DNA of 64,000 nucleotides from Pseudopithomyces maydicus (taxonomy: Eukaryota; Ascomycota; Dothideomycetes; Pleosporales; Didymosphaeriaceae): positions 682,001 to 746,000 of the forward strand of contig JANTUC010000009.1 in assembly GCA_026873275.1 (NCBI GenBank). The letters run 5' to 3'. The notes beneath the pieces are model-generated. The model worked only from the letters and a program-made list of their open reading frames with translations. It was not told where the DNA came from and did not search any database. A program made the translations under genes and the position numbers. Shown here piece after piece: positions 34,115 to 45,342 of the stretch. The first letter of the stretch is position 1, and every line of letters starts with the position of its first letter.

Positions 34115-36225
34115 CTAACTCAATACTGCCACTTCTACATGTTTAGATGATACCCTACAAAGTCTACCCTCCTGAGTAGGTAGCCCATGGGTCTCTTCCA
34201 CCTTCCACCTGTCGCTTCCGACCCCTGTAACAGCATAGAAAACGTCCCAAGGATCTCTAGCTGTCTTGATATCCAGCAGTCTATTATAATTCGTCCCATA
34301 GAAGCTTTCCTGAAATCCCGGCTCCTCTGTATCCGCCTCATTCATATACGCTCCACTTCCAGGCGTTGCATCTCTCCACAATTGCGCATAATACTGCAAC
34401 CTCGTATGGCTTGCAATCATTTGCTGAGGCGTGCGTTCCGGGCCATAGCTACCAGTATCAAAGCCAGTGGCATGCATGATAGCATTCCGTAAATGGGGGT
34501 TGACCGCCGAATCTGTGCCAGGATACCCTGCCGTGTCGTAGGAAGGGTGATAGTCCACACTGTGGAAGTTGTAGAAGCCTTCTTCTACCCACCCACGGAT
34601 AGCAGCCATTGCTTTCGAAAATTCCGACGAGCTAGGATCTTCGAACACGGAACGCGGGAAGAGACGTGAGACGAAGCGAGCATTTCCAACTGCTTCTCCC
34701 GGGCCATTTGGACGGAAAGAATACTTTGGGTACGACTCCCACCATCCGGCGGTGGCGTTGATATAAATGCCAATATTGCGCAAATCCCTGATGATGGGCC
34801 CTACAAATTCTCCGAATTCCTCGATGGACATTCCTGGTACGATCACTTGCCCAGTAAATGAATAGACCCTGTCAGTTCGATTAAAGACAGGGTTGGGAGG
34901 CTGAGTTGAGAGACTATTCCAACCGATACCTTTTACATCGTTGATCCTGACAAGATGTGCAAAGTATGCATTGACACCGTTCCAGAATGTCTCGTTGGTG
35001 GCTTCCGCGTATGCAGTCGTGTTGTCGACCCATGTTGTGCTGTTCGCTTGTTCGAAATTGGTTCCAGTTTGAAAATTGAAGCTTATTCGGGAGATCGATA
35101 TAGGTTCATAAGCTTTGACGACTGCCGATGTCACGATCCCGTAGTTACCTATACGTGTCAGAGATGATGGCGAACCCGATTTCATACTTACTGGGCCCGC
35201 CTCCCCGAATTGCCCAGAACAAATCCTCGTTCTCTTCTGGATCTACATGCACAAACCTCCCATCAGCTGTTACTACTTCCAAAGAAAGGACCTGGTCAGC
35301 CATGAGCCCGAATTTTGAGGTGATGTATGAAAACCCCCTCCTTGCATGAAACCACCATAAGCACCGACCGTTGAGGAGCCTGGTGCGAGTAACGTGACTT
35401 CGTTCTTTTCCATATGAGGGAATAGCTCGTATTGCTCTAGTGCCACACCTACTCTGGCAGCTTTCCCCCGGTACTTCCCAATCTCGACAAGTGGTAAATA
35501 TTCAAAGTTTTTCAGATGGTGCACATATACCTGAAGAGCGCCCCCTCCAGTATTTCTACCAAGCCAGTCATGACCAGTATTCCTGTAGTAAATAGTTAGT
35601 TACCATAAATTCTGGTTCAGAGAGAAATTTACTTGATCGTCAACCGGATATAATTATTGCGTGCAAAATTAACAGCAAGCTGGACATGTTTTACTGTGGA
35701 AGCGTTGACGACGTAAGCAGGAAACTTTTCGATGTGGCAAGAAGATAGTGGAATGGTGGCGTTCGACCCAGGAGCCGATACTGCAGGTATCGGGCATGGG
35801 TTGCCAAGCGTCCACATATTGAATGGAATTAATGGATCCTCTATTCTAGATCTTCTCAGCATTCTCACCAAGGCAGGCAATATGGTGACATACACAAAAT
35901 TGGAGTTCCTGGATCCCTGTTCTGCTAGGGAGCAGATGGTGGCGTTTTCGTATATTCCAGAGTAACAGGTCGCAGCGGGAGGGACTGCTTTGAGAAGCGT
36001 ACCACCTAAGCTAGCATTCAAAGCATTCCATCGATCAGCACTTGGCCAGTCGCCATCTCCAGGGAACATTTTGCATTGCACTTCTCTGACTCCAGAATGG
36101 ATACCGAATGCTATATCCGAATTATTGGCAACGTCGTTATCAGTCAATTGAATGCTTTCGTACGGAAAATTGTACGAAGTAGCCAGGTTGACAAGAGAAA
36201 AGAAATACATGCGTGAAGGCAACAT
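34115..36225 (-). CDS. BBE-type FAD-linked oxidoreductase, secreted, one frameshift
   Basis: Berberine-bridge-enzyme-like flavoprotein, 672 aa after correction. Exons 36225-35633, 35582-35192, 35148-34115; introns 50 and 43 nt. A hydrophobic N-terminus (MYFFSLVNLATS) fits a signal peptide, and many N-x-S/T sites fit secretion. The N-terminal VQCKMFPGDGDWPSADRW is the usual start of this subfamily. RNNYIRLTIKNTGHDWLG contains the His that binds FAD covalently. Then GSSTVGAYGGFMQGGG, ADGRFVHVDPEENEDLFWAIRGGG, NYGIVTS, and a C-terminal BBE segment (NYNRLLDIKTARDPWDVFYA). The run at 35330-35338 (coding strand GGGGGTTTT) lacks one base; one extra restores GGGFSYITSKFGLMADQ. Divergent from the methyltransferase at 37407. 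Substrate unknown. Confidence 0.85.
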
Positions 36226-37406
36226 GTTTGCGAGTCATGCGTGGTTCACAATCAGAGAAAGTAGCCGAGTACGACGATCCTTTTGTATTGTCACATTACC
36301 CAGGTACCCCCTACACTTCTTCGATGTTAGGTAAGGTTACCCAATCAATCAAAAAAATCTATAGTGGTATGTTGAGCCAGGCACGGAGATAGATCTGGTG
36401 CAGCACATATACCGTTCGATGCAGAGATATATGGTGGTTTATTCCGTCATTCTAATTTCAACAAGGAAAAGGTAATTAAATGCATTATTAGTACGTGGGA
36501 CTGATGCGACCGCAAGGGGCTCCTCGTATGCGGTCCGCAGCCAAGCACAATGTGTGCGAGGGGGAGCGATAGATACAAGGAGCCAATCATGGTTAAGAGA
36601 GTGCGCAGAATATTGGAACGCAATAGACAACCACATGCAATTTATCCTGCATATTTGAGCGTGTATCTGCTGACACGACCCCAGGTCAGTGGAGATCGCA
36701 GTTGCTGCTATGATCCGCCCATATGGCTGGTCCGCTTGAGCTCGCGTTGTACATTGTAGATCAATGCCAAATTGATACGAGCTCCAGGGATGTATTGATT
36801 GAATGCTGACACACATACGGTGAAAAACATTGTTGCATGAAAAACATAAATTTGTAGAGTCAACCACTATGCTAACAGGATCTCGGGATGAAATTCTAGT
36901 AGGGAGAAAGCGACACAAAGGGCCCTTTATACTATACCCTTTGTATAGTACTGATGTTCCCGCAACTTTTTCTAGAGTATTCATTCATATCAGACAGTCG
37001 AGAGGATTCGTCGTCGAAAACCACGGGAAATTGTGGTAACATCTAGAAGATGAGTCTTGTGTGCCCCCAGGCAAATGTCTTCGGCCTTCTCGGTGATTTC
37101 GGTTCTATCGCGGACACTGCGAACAAGGATCAAGATGTCACCTGATTTTTCACACAAGCCGGTTTCTTGTCGATGCCTTGTTGCCGGTGTTACCGGTGAA
37201 TTGCGTGAATATGAACGACGGGAATTTCTACGACCGACCGAGAAAGAAAAGACGTAAAATGTAGCTCAATACCTATAAAGTAGTTGCAGTATCTCAAAAG
37301 TTCGAGTCATTTTGAACTAGCGGTAACATTGACATCCACTATATCTACCGGCAAATTACTGAAAAGGTTTCGAATGTCTATCATCGAGACCAATCGCATC
37401 GCCACC
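36226..37406. promoter_or_regulatory. Divergent intergenic region of the oxidoreductase/methyltransferase pair
   Basis: 1.2 kb between the two start codons, the likely shared regulatory region. A minus-strand open frame of 181 codons (36439-36984) has no family resemblance or sensible composition. No transcription-factor motif was identified with confidence. Confidence 0.4.
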
Positions 37407-38604
37407 ATGGACACACTCACAAACCAAATCCGCAATCTCTACGCCGAAGGTTCTGAAACAGACCGTCAAAAAATCCAGGAAGACCTTCGCCTACTTCAAT
37501 CATCGTTCGACAATGACTGGGATCTCGTTATTCGCATTGCATCAGGGTCCATGCAATTACCTCTTCTTAAAATCGGTTCTTCTCTCTCCCTCTTCGCCAC
37601 CCTTTGCTCTTCCCAAGAGCCCCTCCGAATCGAGTATCTATCTACCGTCACAAGAGCAGCTCCAAAAATACTCTTACGTCTCCTTCGAACAATGGCAGCC
37701 TTCGGTATAGTCGATCAATCATCTGCCGACTCCTTCACTGCAAACAGGACAACCCAGGCACTGAACAACGAACACGTATTAGGGGCGATAAAACATTGCT
37801 ACGATCTCCATCTTCCTACCGTATCGGTCTTTCCTACCTGGCTGGAGGAGAGAGGATACCAAGACATCGTCAACAACAAAGATTTGCCATTTCAAAAAGC
37901 GATAGGTACGGAGCTTACACCATTTGAGTGGATGAAGACACACCCAGAGCAGATGGCATCTTTGGGGCACGCCATGGCAATTCAACGCGAGAGCTCTTGG
38001 ACAGATTCATATCCGGTGAACAACGAAATGGGCGATTTTCAACCTGCCTTTGACTCCGCTGTCCTTGTCGATATCGGGGGCGGATTTGGGCAGCAAGCCC
38101 TTTCTTTTCATCAGAAGTTTTGCTTGGCCCCGGGAACAGTCATTGTACAAGATATTTCGACGACACTCGCCAGCGCACCGAAGCTACCCGGCATCATATT
38201 CCAGGAACATGACTTCTTCACAGAGCAAAAGGTCAAGGGGGCCAAGTTTTACTATCTACGACATATTCTACATGACTGGTCGGACGAAGACTGCGTTCGG
38301 ATACTCAAAAAGATCATCCCGGCGATGGAAACCGAATCACGTGTTGTGATCGACGAGGTTGTGTTGCCAGATGGAAAAATGCCCTGGCAGGCAGCGTATA
38401 GTAAGTGATTAGCCCCGAGAAAGAAATGGGAACTAACACAGTGTACCTGAAGTGGACCTCACGATGATGATCTCGCTCGGAGGTGGTGAGCGAACACGGA
38501 AGGAGTTTGAAATGATATTGGAGGCATCTGGTCTACTCATTGTCGAAGTCCACAGGTACGATGCTAAGATGCAAAGCGTGATCATCGCGGAGCGAAAGTT
38601 CTGA
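37407..38604 (+). CDS. SAM-dependent O-methyltransferase, secondary-metabolite type
   Basis: Plant/fungal COMT-like O-methyltransferase, 381 aa. Exons 37407-38400 and 38453-38604; intron 52 nt (GTAAGT...GAAG). An N-terminal helical dimerisation domain (LLKIGSSLSLFATL; APKILLRLLRTMAAFGIV) is followed by the SAM site LVDIGGGFGQQALSFHQKF, then VIVQDIS, HDFFTEQ, the YYLRHILHDWSDEDCVRIL block carrying the catalytic His, and ERTRKEFEMILEASGLLIVEV. ATG at 37407 sits in a perfect GCCACCATGG context; an in-frame ATG at 37374 is possible. Likely works with the neighbouring oxidoreductase or in a small tailoring locus (inference from position). Confidence 0.85.
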
Positions 38605-39105
38605 TAAATTTCACCTAGCATGTGCACCGGTAGTATCGTCGGTGCTGTTGGATTGAATTCTAGTAGCTTGCTTGTGAACTATGATACAATGTAGTAAAGT
38701 GAATTGATCCATATTTTCTCTCCAAGTGCTGATGACGGTGGAGTCGAGAAGGCAGAGCATCATGTGAATAGGCCATGGCCCGGGGAACGGTGAATGCGTA
38801 GATCCTGTTCGGGGTTCTTGGCGTGCCTGGCAGACTGGACCCTTGCGGCCAGGCCAGCTTATTGGCATCGCGTTGGAGAAACGTCGCGCCGTTCCGAAGG
38901 CCTCGGCGTCTGGCTGGTTCAACGCCGCCGACTGTCTGGACACGCAACATTCTCGACACGGCCACGCGCTCTATTTGCCTATCTTTTCGCTCCGATCAGC
39001 ATTCACATATTGCGTCTTCGGTGCGGACTGCCCACCCACACGAGCTCCTAGGGCGCTCAGGAACACAGCAACAAAGACAGGCAACACACCAACAGGGGGG
39101 ACAAG
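38605..39105. other. Intergenic, methyltransferase to ARL1
   Basis: 501 bp with the methyltransferase 3' UTR and the ARL1 promoter. Nothing else recognised. Confidence 0.4.
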
Positions 39106-39855
39106 ATGGGCGGGTACATTTCCAAGTTCAGCGCGCTGATTTGGTCCAAGAAAGAAATCAGAATCTTGATTCTGGGCCTGGTAGGCGCTGCCACTCACGG
39201 CCAAGCAGCGCGGTCGCTGACCACCCACTGAACAGGACAATGCAGGAAAAACAACGCTGCTGTACAGACTAAAGGTGTGCCCGAGCCGGCCCAGCCATCG
39301 CAGGGGCCAGCACTGACAGAAAGGCTCAGATCGGCGAGGTAGTGACCACCATACCCACAATAGGCTTTAACGTCGAATCCGTCACGTACAAGAACCTCAA
39401 CTTCAACGTCTGGGTATGTTGCCAGCGCACCCAGCCGGCAATCGCTGACCTGCATTAGGATCTCGGGGGCCAGACCTCGATCCGTCCTTATTGGCGGTGC
39501 TACTACGCCAACACCGCTGCGGTAATCTTCGTCATAGACTCTACCGATATCGACCGTCTCTCTACCGCATCCGAAGAGCTCTCCGCCATGCTGAACGAAG
39601 AGGAGCTGAGAGATGCAGCGTTGCTGGTTTTCGCAAACAAGCAGGATCAGCCAGGTGCCAAGGGCGCTGGCGAGATCAGTGAAGCCTTGCGATTAGGAGA
39701 GCTGAAAGATCGGAACTGGAGCATCGTTGCATGTTCAGCCGTAGATGGCCGAGGTGTCGATGAGGGGATGGACTGGCTCGTTGTGAGTATTTTTTGCCCC
39801 CATGTTTGTCTGAAGGTGCTGACACGGCTAGCAAACCGTAAACTCGGAAAATTAA
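39106..39855 (+). CDS. ARL1: ADP-ribosylation-factor-like GTPase Arl1
   Basis: Small GTPase of the trans-Golgi that recruits GRIP-domain golgins. 181 aa in five exons: 39106-39180, 39236-39274, 39330-39413, 39459-39782, 39832-39855 (last exon only 24 nt, coding QTVNSEN). Gly2 is present for N-myristoylation (MGGYISKFSALIWSKKEIRI). Guanine-nucleotide motifs: GLDNAGKTTLLYRLK (P-loop), PTIGFNVE (switch I), WDLGGQTSIRPYWR (switch II), NKQD, CSAVDG. The WSKKEIRI and YYANTAAVIFVIDSTD blocks fit Arl1 better than Arf1. Intact; the reading frame holds across all four introns of 45-55 nt. Confidence 0.93.
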
Positions 39856-40751
39856 CGGCCAATGACCAACCGGCATGGGATATGAATGGCGTTGCTTTGG
39901 TACAAACATTATACCAGCATAGTGGAGTTTTGGCGTTCGAATAGTCCGCGCGCGCACAGCGTTTGGTGAAGGGCAAACACAATCATAGTCATGTTTATCT
40001 TGGAGCGGTCCCAGCTTTAGTCTTCGACGTTACCCAACCCCGTGAACCAGTGAGAGGCGCTCTGACATCAAGGGAAATGCGCATAGCCCGGGAATCTACT
40101 AATACTATAGACGGACGGAGGGTGGTATCGTAATGAACCCGTATAGTCTTGGGAAGGACTATGTTGAATCAAGTGTAAATGAATCCTACTACCGACGTTG
40201 GGTCTCAGAGAAATCTTCAGTCCAACGAGATTCGTCCCTAAAATCGAAAGGGCCCTTTGGCCGCGAAGAAAAAAAAACATAAATTTATATTGGGCTTTCT
40301 TGAAACACATTGCAAGTTTACACTGGAAACCCAAATTTAGAAACTTGGTTCAACCTGGCTCGAGCATCGGGTTGGAAGAAATGGGCGCAAATAGGTATAA
40401 ATGTTGTGGAGCATGCAGCTGGCGAATAGCTCAGGTTGATGTATGAGCGGACACAGATAAAGCTGAGAGCAAAATCGTGGATACTTGTGACTAGAGCCTT
40501 GATGCATGGTAGCCAGTTAACGGTGCTGATACGGAAGCATTAGGCACACGTATATTGATACAACATGACTATCGATATTCCTCTTGTATCCAACTCTCTT
40601 CCCCTCAACCCTGGTGTGCGGGTTGCTTTCTTCACACAATCACCTTCGACCGGCAATCAGCAGCCTGCCAACAGCCCCTTCGTAAGTGGAGCCCCGTTCA
40701 GCCTCTTTTGCGAAAGCATGTGGTTTTCGAGATAAACCAAGGACTTGGTCT
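39856..40751. other. Convergent intergenic region, about 0.9 kb
   Basis: Lies between the 3' ends of ARL1 (+) and the next gene (-). Only short random open frames. Nothing to annotate. Confidence 0.45.
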
Positions 40752-42284
40752 TCAAGGCTTTTCAGAGCTGAGTCCTTCCTGGGGTTCGTCTACACTGGTC
40801 TTGCTGCCTACCTTGGACGGCTGCTCTAGATTGGCCGGGTCATCAACGTGTGCAGGGTCAGGTTCAATACTCTCTTCGCTTTTGTGAAGCTTTCTCTCCA
40901 ACTCCCATGTAATTCTATCAGTAGCTTTGAGCATGGTCCTTGCGTCTTCCAAGTCCTTCTTCCACTTCTCCTTCCGCTCAACATCCTCGTGCGCTTGGCT
41001 CCGGAGCCTCGACTCGAATATTTTAACCTCACCAGTGAACTGCTCCTCGAGTTTGTTCATCTCGGCAATGCTTGCGGTGGGGTCGTGGCGGTCTACATGT
41101 TCAATGGTAGGGTGGTCGGCAAGCCATGTGCTTCGCGGCGAGGCAGCGTCCATGGCAGCTTTTTGGCGGAGCCAGTGCCGACCGGCAAAGATGCGACGAT
41201 CGAGCTCATCGGCTTGGGCGCGCAGGCGGTTGTAGGCAATGGCCAGGAGCTGAAGTTCGCGGATGCGGATTTGCTTGTCCTGTTGGTTTGGATGTTGGGC
41301 GTGCACGAAGTCATATTGCTTCACGCTCAAGTGGTAGGCCATGTATTCGGACTCTTTCAGCAAGGCGGCCCTGTCGCGCTCGCAACCCTGTATTTCGGCC
41401 TGGATGGCGTCTACGTCGAGGGCTTCCAGATGGCTGGCCCAGTCGGGGGCCGCAACGTAGTAGGCTGCGTCGTCGGCGGCGGGGCTGGCTTGGCCTGGCG
41501 GGGCGTCGAGGGCGGCGTGTCCATCTGGGTAATCGACGAGTTCGGCGGGCAGGTGGTAGGCGCGGAAGATGGCATTGTGGCGTATGTAGGCCTGGACGAG
41601 GGGGTCGAAGCGCTGCATCAGCATCTTGTCCCAGAAGACGTGGTGGAACTCGAGCATGCGGCGGCGGCGCTGGCGGTCCAGCTCCTGGACGGCCTTTTGG
41701 CGCTCGCCGGTGCGCTGGAAGTAGGCGTGCGAGGTCATGATGCCGGTGCAGGCGCCCAGGTTCACGAGGCCGGCCATGCGCGCCCACCACGACACGACCG
41801 GACGGCGCATCCACAGCGTGGGCACGAAGGCAGCGAGGCCTGCTGCTGCGCCGGCCAGGCAGGCATCGTCGACCGTGTACCCGTCGGTCCTGTCGTACAG
41901 CTTCGGCAGTTGGGGGTTCTCGACGCTCTGCGCAAGCACCAGCGTGGTGAAGGCGTGATGGTAGTAGGCGTTGGCGGCAGCACCCACCGCCAGCGCCCAC
42001 ACGCCCAGCCGCCCCGAGGCACCGACGAGGAGCGCGGTGCGGGACATGTTCGCGGTAGGCATCGTGTGTCGCTGGTGCCGCACGGCAAACCACCCGTACG
42101 CCGCGGCGAGCGCCGTCGACGAGACGACGGCATACTGCAGCGTGGCATTCGCACCGAGAGGGTCAGGTCGTTTGGGCACGAGGGGGTGCTCGCCCTCTCC
42201 TGTGTCTTTTCGTCAGCCTGCCTCTCTGCCGGCTGAAGGGGGACTGGGGAACGCACCAGGCGGGACGAACAAGCGCAACACCAT
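40752..42284 (-). CDS. Uncharacterised membrane and coiled-coil protein
   Basis: 491 aa. A 28-nt first exon (42284-42257, MVLRLFVPP) is spliced over a 57-nt intron (42200-42256, GTGCGT...CACAG with CTGAC branch) to exon 2 (42199-40752). The first exon is inferred: the long frame otherwise begins only with GTG (42179) after an in-frame stop, and the join keeps frame. Four hydrophobic segments lie in the N-terminal 170 residues (LQYAVVSSTALAAAYGWF, TALLVGASGRLGVWALAVGA, DDACLAGAAAGLAAFVPTLW, WWARMAGLVNLGACTGIM). The rest is charged, helical, coiled-coil-prone (AIAYNRLRAQADELDRRIFA; EKWKKDLEDARTMLKATDRI). I do not recognise the family. Mitochondrial or ER membrane location is a guess. Confidence 0.75.
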
Positions 42285-42965
42285 CGTGGGCGAGGCCCCA
42301 GCGCAAGCCCCGCCTCGCCGTGTATATAGATACTCGACACTGGTCAGCTGCAGCCTGCCCGCAACGGCCTTGTTGCCAATGGGGGCCGGAAGCAAGGCTG
42401 ATCGAGCCGAGTAGGGACCTATCCCGACACCTGCACGCCACGTGATGCCCAACACTCCAGGGCTGGGCACCTAGGCACTTGGGCAGATGCCTGTCTACGC
42501 GCCCGTCTGCGGGCCCACGGGTCTACGGGTCCGCGGATCCACAGGTGCATGCCTAGGTAGGTATGCTCCCACTTGGGGCTATCGACCACAGGTGGGGGCT
42601 GTTTTCCTGCGGACAACACGAAAGAACACGAACCCAGCAACACTCCTGTGCTTCCACGAATTACATTGGCCTCTGCCGTCCTCCCAGCTCTAAGCGTGCA
42701 CAGTCCCTGTAACTATGAAGAATGCTAGGTATACAATACAGTGGTACGCAACGCGCCAAGTCCAAACACAAGAAACCGCCCCCAAGCCAAACAGAATGAT
42801 GCCCTGCAACGCCGCGCTAAACCTCGGGTATGACCAACTCCCCAATACAAAAGAAAGGATGCTGAGAGCATGCAACAAGCAACATGAATTGAAACGCCGA
42901 CCCACTATTAAACCTCGCCTCCGAAACGGAAAGGGCCAGCCTGAGGAGCGAGAAGAGAACGCACA
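42285..42965. other. Intergenic, 681 bp
   Basis: Upstream of the membrane/coiled-coil gene and downstream of paralogue A. No further gene seen. Confidence 0.4.
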
Positions 42966-45342
42966 CTACCGCTTGCTGTGCATCAGGATGCGCATGTCTT
43001 CCGTCTTGAGAAACTCGAAGATGCCTTCATTCAGCCGGTACAATCCGTCTTTGAATAGATGCTCCGTCCCTGCTGTGTTGGTCATGATGGTAAACGTGCG
43101 ACAAAGCAGGTCCTCGGTGCTCAGTCCAACCGCGCTGCTCATGTTCTTCCACTTGAGTCGCATCATCCTCAAGTCGTTGAGCGCCAACAGGCGTTCAATC
43201 ATCTCTGGACCTGGCACGGGCTGGAACGCAAACGTGTGCCGCAATTGCGCAATCTTGCGTCGTTCGGTTATCCATGTCAAAAGCACTTTGGACTTCAAAT
43301 CATAGAGCTGCCCAATCTCCTTGCGATAGTGTGGTGCCCCGAGATGCCACAGTGACTCCATTTTGTGGAGCAAAACGTTTTCATCCGGCGGAGACGTTAC
43401 CCTGGGGAACAGATATTGGAGTAATGAACCAAGGACTTCACATTGAAGCAGTCCAATGTCCATCTCCGGCATCGTAGGAGTTACATGGGTGGCAGCTTCA
43501 TTAGGATGGCTCCTCAACACCGCCGGCACTTGGGGCGAACTGTAATGAGTGGGCACGGGTGGTACCGGTGGAACATTGGCGTGATGTATGCGCGGCGCCG
43601 CAGCATGTTGAGAAGATGGCCCAGTCGTGGGTGGAGCTGGTGCGGCAGCGAGTTGCGCCAAGGGTACTGTGCCGCTTAGTCGAGGGGAAGGATGTGTCTG
43701 AGCTGGTTGGATCGGTTGAAGCGGCTGTGATGTAAGTGACGGTGCGATTGGAGTGCTGGACCTGCTTGATCGCTGTTGGGTCAGAGCAGTGCGGTGATGA
43801 TGGTGCATAATTGGCGTGTTAGATCTGCTGGTCGGCTGAGGTTGCGCTTGAACACCATGTTGCTGTGATGGTATCGGAGACGGCTGTACGTGCTGTACTT
43901 TGGGGGAGTTTCGCGCGCTGGGTCCGTTGCCGCCGACTGGTGAGTTGATGGCTTGAAATCCAGGAGTTGATGTCGATAAGGCAGCAGTGGCTGTAGCAAG
44001 AGGCGGCGCTTTTGGCGGGCTCGCCACTTTCTGCGCAGTGGGCGGTCCTTGAAAAGGACTCGAATCATAGGGGCTAGAATAGCTGCGCCCATTGGTAGAT
44101 GATGATCCAGGTGCAACCGGCTTCTGCGATGGGGGCGATGTGTTAACGGAGGTGAAGCTACCTGTGTTGACTGGCAGGAGAGCATTGGCCGAAGGAGGTG
44201 GGTTTGGTGACCGCGCTGTACCATTGAGATCGCTGCTTGATAGGGCGGTCAGTTGCGGTCTGGGGGGATCAGACATGGAGGCACCATTAGTAGAAGGCTG
44301 CGAAGCATTAGAGTGACTGTGGGTGAGGCTTGGCACAGGGGGAGGTTTTCCGAAAGAGGACCATCGGGAACGATGGAGAACAGGGATTTACGAGGACTGT
44401 TACGTGAAATGGGCATAGTGTGGCTCTGATATCGCTTAGCAGCAGGCGTAGAGTCAATGTCATCGCCGTCGGAGAGGGAGGCATAGGCGGAGCTCTTGCG
44501 CTTCTTGCCGTGGATAGGCTTCACAGCGAACTCGGCTCCGGCGGTGGCAGGCCCGTCTGTCGACGGAGTGAGCGACTGCGGAGTGCCATTGGGTGACTAT
44601 TTGGGGTCAGTATGCTCGCAAGAAATAAGAGAGTAGGAGTTAGCTACCAGCTGTGTCTTGGATGGACTGGTGGGGTCGCCATCGGCCTCGATATCGGCGA
44701 GTTGGTCGTAGTCGTTGGCACTCGAGGGCCGCTTGAGCTTCATGTTGCGAATATAGTAGCATGCCTTGATGATGATCCATCGATGCAGGTGAATCTTGAG
44801 ACTGCGAGGGCATGGTCAGCATGGTCAGCAAACGAGTGGGAGGAAGGTGGCAAAGTTGGAAGACGAGAGAAGGTCGGGAGAGAAGATATCACGTGAGCAT
44901 CTTACATCTCTTTGTCGTCGGGATCCTCAACGAAGAGATCTCTAGGGTACGTCTTCTTAGAAGGGTCCGGAGTCAGCAGGCAGGTACGGTCGGTGTCGCG
45001 CCCCCAGATCTGAGGGCCAAAGGTGGAGAGCAGGTCCTCGAGCTCGGCATGCAGGCTGTTTGGATCGGCAGCAAAGTCGAGCAGTGCGTCGCGCTCCTTG
45101 GGCAGCTCTTTAGACAGGCGCGTGACGTCGCCCGACAGCTTGCGATACTCGGGGTTGTCGAACTTGGGGATGCCGCGGTTGGTGGTGCTGCTGCTCGCAG
45201 ACAGGCCAAGGCCCAGGCATTCGGTTACCTCGCGGATGGTTGGGTTGTGGGAGCTAAATACGGAGATCCAGCGCGGGCGGTCCCAGCGCGTCACGCCCGC
45301 GTCGTCCATGTGGGAGGGCGAGTTGCGGGAGCTGGCGCTCAT
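42966..45342 (-). CDS. Uncharacterised protein, paralogue A of a tandem pair, one frameshift
   Basis: 740 aa after correction. Exons 45342-44906, 44801-44648, 44596-42966; introns 104 and 51 nt. Three parts. N-terminal about 175 residues, folded: TIREVTECLGLGLSASS, LHAELEDLLSTFGPQIWGRD, YPRDLFVEDPDDKEILKIHL, then HRWIIIKACYYIRNMK. Centre, about 380 residues, low complexity Ser/Pro/Gln/Thr with a KKRK stretch. C-terminal about 180 residues, folded: VLLHKMESLWHLGAPHYRKE, VLLTWITERRKIAQLRHTF, then FEFLKTEDMRILMHSKR. The G-run 44338-44342 lacks one base; restoring it joins ENLPPVPSLTHSHS and makes exon 3 a multiple of three. Both folded ends have counterparts, in the same order, in the next gene. 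No known domain recognised; a nuclear scaffold is possible. Confidence 0.75.

Noticed and set aside
36439..36984. Minus-strand open frame of 181 codons between the oxidoreductase and methyltransferase genes
   Set aside because: No family resemblance, no helpful composition, no spliced extension; lies in the divergent promoter region and is a plausible chance frame.
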